Below are positions 50,520-57,801 of a stretch of 64,000 nt of DNA, piece after piece. Under the pieces are notes generated by a model. That model was not told the DNA's origin. It saw nothing but the letters and a program-made list of their open reading frames with translations, and did no database searches. The stretch lies in the NCBI GenBank assembly GCA_033765145.1, contig JANRIH010000015.1:156543-220542 (forward strand), in the 5' to 3' direction. Each line of letters starts with the position of its first letter. The first letter of the stretch is position 1. The stretch is from JAGVSR01 sp033765145. Its GTDB lineage: Bacteria; Pseudomonadota; Alphaproteobacteria; Rhizobiales; Hyphomicrobiaceae. The translations under genes and the position numbers were made by a program.

Positions 50520-52242
50520 TGGCGGCCGAGGGGGGCTGTTTGCCCGCCTCGTCGTCAATGGGGTGGTGCAGTCGGCGGCAGGCGTGGGATTTGCCGTTGC
50601 CGTGGACTGGATGATCGAGAGCGCGCGGACTGGGCCGCGCGCAAGCCATTCAGCGCTGCTCATTCTCGCCGCCACCGCAGCGACCGTCATCGTGCTGAAG
50701 GCCTGGCAGCGGCGGGATGCCGAAGCCTTCGGCCTGTCCTACGTCCACGATCTCAGAATTGCGGCCGTGCAGCGCGCGCTGACCGTCGACGACAACGCGA
50801 ACGTGCCGTCGCTCGGGCCTATGCTGACGCGGCTCACGAATGATCTTCTCGCGATCAAGAATTGGCTCGGGTACGGCATCGCGGACGTGACGATCGCCGT
50901 CATCACCATCGCCGGTGCCCTGATTTTCATTGCGCAGAATTCACCGCATCTCGCGTTCTCCGCATTTTGCGGAATCGCGTTTTCGCTCGCGTGTTGCGGA
51001 GCATTGGCCGAGTCGCTCGATCAGAAGGTCCGCGAGGCGCGCCGCCAGCGCGGCCGATTGGCGCGCGCCTTGGCGGACAGGTTTCAGGGCCGGCCGACGC
51101 TCCAGGCTCTCGGCCGAACCGAGGTCGAACTCAAGAAGGTTTCGGCCATGTCCCGGACGCTTTCGACCACGCTGACCGAACGTGGGCTCAGGAGTGGCGC
51201 CATGCGAGCGACCGCCCTTGCGGCCTTTCCACTGACGCTTCTGATTTATGCGGCCGTCGAAGGATCGATCATGCCCGGTGGGAATGAAGGCGGGATCGCA
51301 TGGATCTTCGTTCTGAGCTTTGCGCTGAACTCCCTGCAGGATGTCGTGCGTGCCATGGACTACTACGTCAGTTTCGTGCCGGCCCGCGAGCGGATCGGTC
51401 GCCTCCTCGAACGATCGGTCCCGAGCGAACCCATCCAGCCGGCGAATGACCCCGCATTTTCGACAACCTTCAAATGCCTGACCGCACAGGATGTGTCGGT
51501 CGCTCCTGACGGTCCGGCGTTCGATCTCGAAATCTGCGCCGGGGACCGCATCTTGCTGATCGGCGCGACACGGGCCACGCGCCACGCGATGCTGCGCGTG
51601 CTTGCCCGGCTGGACAAGCCTCCTGGCGGCCGGCTGCTTGTCGATGGAACGCCGGTCGAGGCAGCCATCTCGTCCGGACGCTACCGTCGGCTCGTGCGTC
51701 TCGTCGCGGCCGACATCCCGCTTCTCGCCGGGACGGTTGGCGGCAATCTCCGCAAGGCGGGCCTGTCCGACATGTCGTCCGGGCGCGCGATCGCGCTCGC
51801 GCGGGCGTGCGGTCTCCCCGACAATGGGCAAGACCTCGCGGCTCTCCTGGCGGAGACCGTTCGCGATGGCCGATCCTCTCTCGGTCAGATCATGGATGCG
51901 CGGCTGAGACTGATGATGGCGCTGGCGTCGAGCCCCTGCATCGTCCTGATCGACGAGCCGCTTCTCGGCCCCGAGAACGTCGCCCTCTGGCGAGAGATCA
52001 TGGCGCTGGACCAAGTCAAGGACATTGCCCTCGTCATTTCGGAGGACAGTCCGGGCCGGAATTGCTCCGACTGGTCTACTGCTGAGATCGTCGACCTAAC
52101 CCGAAATCGGGAAAAGTTCCCGATTGGTCCGGGAAGTAAGGACGATCAGGGTCCGGAAGCGTGTCGAGCCGGCAACGGGCTCGCGGGATTGCAGCCGAAC
52201 CGTGAAACTCGACTGGACCTCGGGATCGCAAAGCAAGGATAG
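50500..52242 (+). CDS. ABC exporter-like protein with degenerate ATPase motifs
   Basis: 580 aa with the half-transporter layout: a membrane domain with five to six hydrophobic segments (about 14-280), then an NBD-like domain from about 330. The Walker A position reads GATRATRH (355-362), lacking the Gly-Lys-Ser/Thr core; the signature region is SSLGQ (459-463) in place of LSGGQ; Walker B IVLIDEP (481-487) is kept; the H-loop reads LVISED with no His. ATP hydrolysis by this subunit alone is unlikely. It overlaps the upstream gene by 20 nt and precedes the secreted protease. A ~60-residue polar tail ends the protein. Confidence 0.75.
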   Translation: MMPSVLDGGRGGLFARLVVNGVVQSAAGVGFAVAVDWMIESARTGPRASHSALLILAATAATVIVLKAWQRRDAEAFGLSYVHDLRIAAVQRALTVDDNANVPSLGPMLTRLTNDLLAIKNWLGYGIADVTIAVITIAGALIFIAQNSPHLAFSAFCGIAFSLACCGALAESLDQKVREARRQRGRLARALADRFQGRPTLQALGRTEVELKKVSAMSRTLSTTLTERGLRSGAMRATALAAFPLTLLIYAAVEGSIMPGGNEGGIAWIFVLSFALNSLQDVVRAMDYYVSFVPARERIGRLLERSVPSEPIQPANDPAFSTTFKCLTAQDVSVAPDGPAFDLEICAGDRILLIGATRATRHAMLRVLARLDKPPGGRLLVDGTPVEAAISSGRYRRLVRLVAADIPLLAGTVGGNLRKAGLSDMSSGRAIALARACGLPDNGQDLAALLAETVRDGRSSLGQIMDARLRLMMALASSPCIVLIDEPLLGPENVALWREIMALDQVKDIALVISEDSPGRNCSDWSTAEIVDLTRNREKFPIGPGSKDDQGPEACRAGNGLAGLQPNRETRLDLGIAKQG

Positions 52243-52315
52243 TCATCTTTGGACGCACTGATCGTCCGGTGCTTCTCGATGCAACGGGCAGCCACATCAA
52301 CGATTAGCACATAAC

Positions 52316-53911
52316 TTGGACGGCATCTTGCAGACCGGTTTGCAAAAAGTAACAGGCATCGTCGTGGTGTTGGCCGCCCTCGTCGTGGGGCACGGCCTCC
52401 TCGCGTCCGGGCTGTTCGGTACACGGATCGGTTCGACGGTCGGGGACGTTGCATACGCCCAGGATGGGGGCGACGACGACGGCGGCGATGATGACGACGG
52501 TCCCGGCGATGACGACGGTCCCGGCGACGATGACGACCCGACCGACCCCGGTCCGGACGACCCGGTGGACCCGGTCGACCCCGTCGATCCGGATGACCCC
52601 GACAATCCCGACGACCCTCCAGGCGTAACGGGTGAGGTGCCGGATCCCATCGAGGATGGCGATAGCCCGAGCAAGAACGATGATTGTTTCGAGCAGGCGA
52701 TCCTTAGGCCGGCTTGGCTTCGGGTCTGTGATGATCGTCCGCCGCCGGCACCGCGCGTGACGCCGCCAGTTACTCCCGTCTTCACGCCCGGTACGCCGGT
52801 CGGTCCTCCTGCGGTCGTCCCGTCGCCGGAGCCGCCCAATGCGCTGCCACGCGAGATTACGACGCTGCGGCTTGCCAATGCCGAGGTTTCAGCGCTCGAA
52901 GCGCGCGGGTTCGTCGTGCTGTCGCGCTCCGCGGGCCCGCTCGGTGCCGGCGAGCTTATCCGGTTCGAAGTGCCGCCAGGGCTCTCTACCGCCGAAGCGA
53001 TGGAACTTGCGCGCAGTTTGGCGCCGGGTGCGATCGTCGATTTCAATCACGTCTATCGGCCGGCGCAAACAGCCGAGCTGTGCGATACGCTCGCGTGCCG
53101 CCAGCGGCGCTCCATCCGGTGGCCGCAGCCCCCCGAGGAATGCACGGTCGAGGCGAGCCTCGGCATGATCGACACCTCGGTCGACCGCGCCAACCCGGCA
53201 CTTTCCGGGCAGGCCGTAGAGATCATCGACGGCGTGTCGGCCGGGCGCACGCGGGCGGGCTCGAGCCACGGTACCGCGATCGCCGGCCTCTTGGTCGGGC
53301 GGACGGGTGCCACACTTCCGGGCCTGCTGCCGAAGGGCCGGCTAACCGTTATCGAAGCGTTCCATGTCAGCGAGACCGGTGAGGACATCGCCGACACATT
53401 CGACATCGCGACTGCGATCGACACGGCCGTCGCGCGCAACATCCCGGTCGTGAACCTCAGCTTCACGGGCCCCAACAATCGCGTGCTCGCCGAGACGGTG
53501 CGGTACGCCGGTGCCAAGGGCGTGACGCTTGTTGCGGCCGCGGGCAACCTCGGGCCGACCGGACCGGTCGTCTATCCCGCAGGCTACGAGAAGGTTGTCG
53601 CCGTCACCGCGGTCGGGGAAGACCTGCGCATCTATCGAGGCGCAAACCGGGGCAGCTTCATCGACTTCGCCGCGCCCGGCGTGGATATCCAAGTGGTGTC
53701 AGCTCCGGTTGCGACATCGTTCAAGTCGGGCACATCGTTCGCAAGCCCGTTCGTCGCCGCGGCTCTCGCCGTTAAGCGGACTATTGATCCCTCGTCTTCG
53801 ATCGATGTCCTCATGACCAGACTGCAGTCGTCCGCCGCGGACCTCGGCAAACCCGGTCGCGATCCGGTGTTCGGCTGGGGTCTCGTTCAGGTGCCGGAGA
53901 TCTGCAAATGA
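52316..53911 (+). CDS. Secreted subtilisin-like (S8) serine protease with Asp-rich linker
   Basis: 531 aa. A signal/anchor segment (about residues 14-32) ends near AYAQ (46-49). Then comes an Asp/Pro/Gly low-complexity stretch (50-101), a Pro-rich linker, an I9-like prodomain (about 177-250), and the S8 catalytic domain with Asp286 (LGMIDTSVD), His318 (SSHGTAIAG), oxyanion Asn411 (AAGNLGP) and Ser474 (SGTSFASP). All catalytic residues are present. TTG 52316 is the only start that keeps the signal segment, since an in-frame TGA lies at 52259. The stop overlaps the porin ATG. Confidence 0.82.
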   Translation: MDGILQTGLQKVTGIVVVLAALVVGHGLLASGLFGTRIGSTVGDVAYAQDGGDDDGGDDDDGPGDDDGPGDDDDPTDPGPDDPVDPVDPVDPDDPDNPDDPPGVTGEVPDPIEDGDSPSKNDDCFEQAILRPAWLRVCDDRPPPAPRVTPPVTPVFTPGTPVGPPAVVPSPEPPNALPREITTLRLANAEVSALEARGFVVLSRSAGPLGAGELIRFEVPPGLSTAEAMELARSLAPGAIVDFNHVYRPAQTAELCDTLACRQRRSIRWPQPPEECTVEASLGMIDTSVDRANPALSGQAVEIIDGVSAGRTRAGSSHGTAIAGLLVGRTGATLPGLLPKGRLTVIEAFHVSETGEDIADTFDIATAIDTAVARNIPVVNLSFTGPNNRVLAETVRYAGAKGVTLVAAAGNLGPTGPVVYPAGYEKVVAVTAVGEDLRIYRGANRGSFIDFAAPGVDIQVVSAPVATSFKSGTSFASPFVAAALAVKRTIDPSSSIDVLMTRLQSSAADLGKPGRDPVFGWGLVQVPEICK

Positions 53912-55326
53912 TGGTCTCGCGCACTCATTCCAAAATTCTCATCCTGACGGCCACGGCTGGCGTTGCGGTGCTGTCATGGTCCGGTGCGATGGCTGCCGAC
54001 TTCGGCGGCGACTGCTGTGCCGATCTTGAGGAACGGATCGCCGAACTCGAGGCGACGACGGTCCGCAAAGGCAATCGCAAGTTGACCCTCGACATCTCTG
54101 GGCAGGTCAATCAGGCGCTCCTCTTCTGGGATGACGGCGAGATCAGCGACGTCAATCAGGTGACGAACGGGAATTCGCGTGATCGCTTCCGCTTCGATGG
54201 CGCTGCGAAAATCTCGCAGGACCTGCGCGCCGGCTACTTCCTCGAATTTGGCGTGAAGCTCGCATCGACCTCGACCATCGATCAGCGTGAAGTCGGCGGT
54301 GAGCCCGACCCGCAGGTCCGCCAGTCGCTGTGGTACTTGGACAGCCGCTCTCTTGGCGCGGTTTCGCTCGGTCTTGCGTCGCCGGCCTCCGACGACATCA
54401 TGGACTACAATCTCGGCGGCACGAGCGTCGCCGCGTCGTCCAATGTCTCGCAGGTCGGCGGGAGCATGTTCCTTCGCGACTCTTCGCTCAATGGGCCGAC
54501 CGCGCTCAATTCTCGCTCGTCCGGCAATACGATTCCTCTGCGCTGGCGCCGGTTTGCGGACCGGCTGGATACGCCATCCTCAAATCTAGTGCGGTATGAC
54601 ACACCGATCATCATGGGCTTCTCTGCCTCCGCGGCTTGGGGCGGGGACGACTTCTGGGACGTCGCAGGGCGGTACGCCTACGAAAACGACGATGTCAGGC
54701 TGGCGTTTGGCGTCGGCTACTTCGAGAACCTGAACGAGGACGAGAGCACGTTCGGCTGGCCGCGTGGTGGCGACAACGAGCCGAATGGCGGCAACACAGT
54801 CATTCGCGAAGTCAAAGGGTCAGTCAGCCTTTTGCACAAACCGTCCGGCATTTTTGTCTCGGGCGCCTACTTCCATCGTGAGTTCAGCGGTAGCGATCTC
54901 GGCGTGCTGACGTTCGCGTGCTTCAATTCGGGTGATGCCGCTGACATCCGCGCACTCGGCATCGCTTGCGGCAACCGCCCTGATACCGACTACTACTGGG
55001 TGAATGCCGGATTGCGGCGGAAGTGGCTACCGATCGGCGCGACGTCGATATATGGCGAGTATGGCCACTCGTCGGATTCGATCTCTGGCCTCAATGTTTC
55101 GGTGCGTTCCGCGGGCGGTGGCGATATCGACTATGTCACGTCGAGTTCTATGGACGTGTATGGCGCGGGCATCGTCCAACAGGTCAATGCCAGTGCGATG
55201 GAACTGTATGCTTCTTGGCGGCATTTCAGCGCCGACGTGTCAGGTCTCGAGTCGAACGGTAATCGTATCGATGCTCCGCTCGAAGATGCCGACATGTTCC
55301 TGCTCGGCAGCCGTATCCGGTTTTAA
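53908..55326 (+). CDS. Alphaproteobacterial porin
   Basis: Outer-membrane beta-barrel channel. The 472-aa precursor has a signal peptide ending MAAD (about 29), followed by DCCADLEERIAELEATTVRKGN, the conserved Cys pair and short coiled coil of this porin group, then LTLDISGQVNQALLFWDDG. Strands alternate throughout, and the C-terminus FLLGSRIRF ends in Phe, the barrel-assembly signal. It is coupled to the protease by a 4-nt overlap and is last in the operon; a strong terminator follows. Confidence 0.88.
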   Translation: MMVSRTHSKILILTATAGVAVLSWSGAMAADFGGDCCADLEERIAELEATTVRKGNRKLTLDISGQVNQALLFWDDGEISDVNQVTNGNSRDRFRFDGAAKISQDLRAGYFLEFGVKLASTSTIDQREVGGEPDPQVRQSLWYLDSRSLGAVSLGLASPASDDIMDYNLGGTSVAASSNVSQVGGSMFLRDSSLNGPTALNSRSSGNTIPLRWRRFADRLDTPSSNLVRYDTPIIMGFSASAAWGGDDFWDVAGRYAYENDDVRLAFGVGYFENLNEDESTFGWPRGGDNEPNGGNTVIREVKGSVSLLHKPSGIFVSGAYFHREFSGSDLGVLTFACFNSGDAADIRALGIACGNRPDTDYYWVNAGLRRKWLPIGATSIYGEYGHSSDSISGLNVSVRSAGGGDIDYVTSSSMDVYGAGIVQQVNASAMELYASWRHFSADVSGLESNGNRIDAPLEDADMFLLGSRIRF

Positions 55327-55399
55327 CCATCTCGCCCACTCATCGACCCAGCATCGCGCGTTCTGAGGGAATGTTTCCCAGAACATCATGGCATTTCTC

Positions 55400-55437
55400 C
55401 CGGCCGCGCAGTCAGTGCGGCCGGGCGTATTTTTTTG
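55400..55437 (+). terminator. Intrinsic terminator after the porin
   Basis: CCGGCCGC / GCGGCCGG stem with a 9-nt loop, then GCGTA and seven T residues. Separates the four-gene operon from the RTX gene. Confidence 0.9.
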
Positions 55438-55461
55438 ATGCCCGTCGACACGCTTTTTTGA

Positions 55462-55486
55462 GGAATAGTCTGCGGAGACCAGCGTT
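55462..55486 (+). promoter_or_regulatory. ECF-type promoter of the small RTX gene (site C)
   Basis: GGAATAG, 14 nt, CGTT, then CCCCTGCGCAGA, ending 80 bp before ATG 55567. It falls just after the terminator, where a new promoter is required. Confidence 0.7.
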
Positions 55487-55566
55487 CCCCTGCGCAGAAG
55501 CGTCACGAAGAGCAACAAACAGCCAAGACGCTTCCGAGTGAGAAAACTGTTCGACAGGAGAGCAAG

Positions 55567-56475
55567 ATGGTCACCAAGCGCGGAACGAACCTCAACGATC
55601 GCCTCATTGGCACCGACGACGCGGATTTTCTCTATGGGCTCGGCGGCAATGATTTGCTCGTCGGCGACTCGGGCGATGACTACCTCGATGGCGGCGACGG
55701 CAACGATACGATCAACGGTGAAGGCGGCGCCGATCGCATTTTTGGCGGCAACGGCGACGACCGCATCAATGCCGGCGGCGAGGATGATACGGTCTATGCG
55801 GGCGCTGGCAACGACAACGTCGATCTTGGACAAGGCAACGACCGGGGCTTCGGCGGCGATGGCAACGACCGCATCGTGGCCGGCCAGGGCAACGACACCG
55901 TCGATGCGGGCAACGGAAACGATACCGTGTTCCTCGGGTCGGGCAACGACCTCGGCCTTCTCGGTCTCGGCAACGACTTCGGCGATGCCGGCGAAGGCAA
56001 CGACACGGTCAGCGGTGGCGCGGGCAATGACGTCATGCACGGCCGCGAAGGCAATGACGTGCTCTCGGGCGATGCCGGCTCCGACACGATCACGGGTGGC
56101 GAAGGCGACGACCGCATCAGCGGCGGCACGCAGATCGACACGCTGACCGGCGGCGAAGGCGCGGATACCTTCGTTTTCCGCGAGTTTGCCTCGGGCGCCG
56201 ACCGGATCACGGACTTCGTGCCCGACCAGAGCGACAAGCTCGAGATCGCGCGATCGGCTCTGAGCAACCTCGTTCCAACCGGGCAGCTCGACGACATCGA
56301 CTTCGTGGCGCATGCCTCGAACGCGGCGACCACGGGCAATGCCGAGTTCGTCTACAACACCTCGACCGGCAATCTCTACTTCGACGCCAACGGCACCGGA
56401 GCGGGCGGGCTCTCACTCGTCTGCACGCTGACCAGCCGGCCGCGGCTCGACTTTGACGACATCGTCATCGTCTGA
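55567..56475 (+). CDS. Small RTX (calcium-binding nonapeptide repeat) protein
   Basis: 302 aa made almost entirely of GGxGxDxxx-type repeats in residues 5-200 (for example GGNGDDRIN, GGAGNDVMH, GGEGADTFV), which form a Ca2+-loaded beta roll outside the cell. The C-terminal ~90 residues (ITDFVPDQSDKLEI ... LDFDDIVIV) look like an uncleaved type I secretion signal region. There is no enzymatic domain. No HlyB/HlyD/TolC set is adjacent. AGGAG lies 6 nt before the ATG. It has its own ECF-type promoter and terminator. Confidence 0.88.
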   Translation: MVTKRGTNLNDRLIGTDDADFLYGLGGNDLLVGDSGDDYLDGGDGNDTINGEGGADRIFGGNGDDRINAGGEDDTVYAGAGNDNVDLGQGNDRGFGGDGNDRIVAGQGNDTVDAGNGNDTVFLGSGNDLGLLGLGNDFGDAGEGNDTVSGGAGNDVMHGREGNDVLSGDAGSDTITGGEGDDRISGGTQIDTLTGGEGADTFVFREFASGADRITDFVPDQSDKLEIARSALSNLVPTGQLDDIDFVAHASNAATTGNAEFVYNTSTGNLYFDANGTGAGGLSLVCTLTSRPRLDFDDIVIV

Positions 56476-56509
56476 CGCCGTCGGCAGTCCGCCGTTTCGT
56501 CGGGGGGGT

Positions 56510-56545
56510 CGGGTGGGTGCTTCTGGCACCCGCCCGATTTTTATT
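56510..56545 (+). terminator. Intrinsic terminator after the RTX gene
   Basis: CGGGTGGGTGC / GCACCCGCCCG stem (one G-T pair) with a TTCTG loop, then ATTTTTATT. Confidence 0.85.
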
Positions 56546-56597
56546 CCGGCGCGCGCGATTGCTTTCCGTTCTCTCGCAACACGCGATCCATGCCTTA

Positions 56598-57671
56598 TCA
56601 GTTCGTGTCCTCGTCGATCGAGACGAGGCGTGTGATTTCGTCGGTCTTGAAGCCGATCGCGGACGGCTGGCGGATGCCGGGCAGGAACGCGACGTCGTAG
56701 AGTTCGCGAACGACGCCTTCGAGCCGGACCCAGCCGACCGTGTCACCCGTCGAGAGATCAATCATGACGAGACCGCAGCGCGGCTCCGTGCCCTTGGACT
56801 GAAGCGCCGCGTCGAGCGGCAGACCCTGGAATGTGCGGTTGTCGCGCGGGAGCGACAATCCGACGATCGCGCAGTTGTTGGCGAACGCGAGGCCGCGCGC
56901 GTATCCGGGCACGAATGCGAACGGCACGAAGCGGCGCGCGGCCGTGTCGATCCATCCGAGTTCACCGGTGCCGGAATTCAGGACCCAGAGGACGCCGTTA
57001 TGGAGGCGAGGCGAGTGGGGCATGGAGAGCCCGTCGGCGACGATCGCGCCCGACGGCACTTCCATCACGATACCGCCGTTGGTGCGCTTATCCCGCCAGC
57101 CGTCGGCGACATCCGATTGTGAGACGGCCGTTGCATAGCGTGGCACGCCGTTTTCGACCGCCATGCCGTTCAGATGGCAGCGGTCCTCGGCCGCGAGCTT
57201 CGAAAGGAATGACGGCTTCCAGAGCGGGCGGAAACTCGCGCCGTCGCTCGCAGCAGCGATGCAGCCGAAGAGCGTGTTGACGAAGATCGGGCGGCCAGTC
57301 GTATCGAATGCAACGTCGTGGATGTCGAGGTCGCCCGTGATCCACGAGAGCCGCGGGACGTAAACGGCGTCCGATCGATCGGCGGCGCGTTGACCATCTG
57401 GCAGAACATTCTCGAAGCGGTAGAGCTGATAATGCGTCGCCATCAGAAGCGTGCGCGCATCCGGGCTCACCGCCATCCCCATGGAGCGCGCGAACGTGCG
57501 CTCGTGAACCCACTGGCTGCCATCGGGTTTCAGGCCCAGAAAGAACACCTTGCCGGCCTGATACGTCGTGAACGCGAGAGATCCGCCGCTTCTCGCCATC
57601 CAGGACGTGAAACCGCGCGATGTCGTCAGAGCGAATGTTTCTGGGGATTTAGATTCAATTGGGAAGGCCAT
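56598..57671 (-). CDS. TIGR03032-type beta-propeller protein
   Basis: 357 aa without signal peptide. The TIGR03032 pattern is visible: GFTSWMARSGGSLAFTTYQ near the N-terminus, WVHERTFARSMGMAVS, DLDIHDVAFDTTGRPIFVNTLFGC, RCHLNGMAVENGVPRYATA, SMPHSPRLHNGVLWVLNSGTGELG, and FVPGYARGLAF. Members occur near repeat-rich secreted proteins or sulfur/TPR genes, and their role is unknown. ATG 57671 (MAFPIESK) is chosen over a 23-residue basic extension. It converges on the RTX gene. Confidence 0.8.
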   Translation of the reverse strand: MAFPIESKSPETFALTTSRGFTSWMARSGGSLAFTTYQAGKVFFLGLKPDGSQWVHERTFARSMGMAVSPDARTLLMATHYQLYRFENVLPDGQRAADRSDAVYVPRLSWITGDLDIHDVAFDTTGRPIFVNTLFGCIAAASDGASFRPLWKPSFLSKLAAEDRCHLNGMAVENGVPRYATAVSQSDVADGWRDKRTNGGIVMEVPSGAIVADGLSMPHSPRLHNGVLWVLNSGTGELGWIDTAARRFVPFAFVPGYARGLAFANNCAIVGLSLPRDNRTFQGLPLDAALQSKGTEPRCGLVMIDLSTGDTVGWVRLEGVVRELYDVAFLPGIRQPSAIGFKTDEITRLVSIDEDTN

Positions 57672-57801
57672 GAGATCAAGTATGCTCGCGTGCTTGCCTG
57701 GGCAGCTTACGCGCTTCCGGCGAATGTGACGAGCTCTCATTCATGTGCGTCGCATCGGATCATCTCTCACAAGCCGTATCGTTACAGTGTCGATGACTTG
57801 C

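Noticed and set aside
50500..53911. Reading the ABC + protease + RTX group as a standard type I secretion system
   Set aside because: No HlyD-type adaptor or TolC-type channel is encoded, the ABC motor is degenerate and the barrel protein is a porin.
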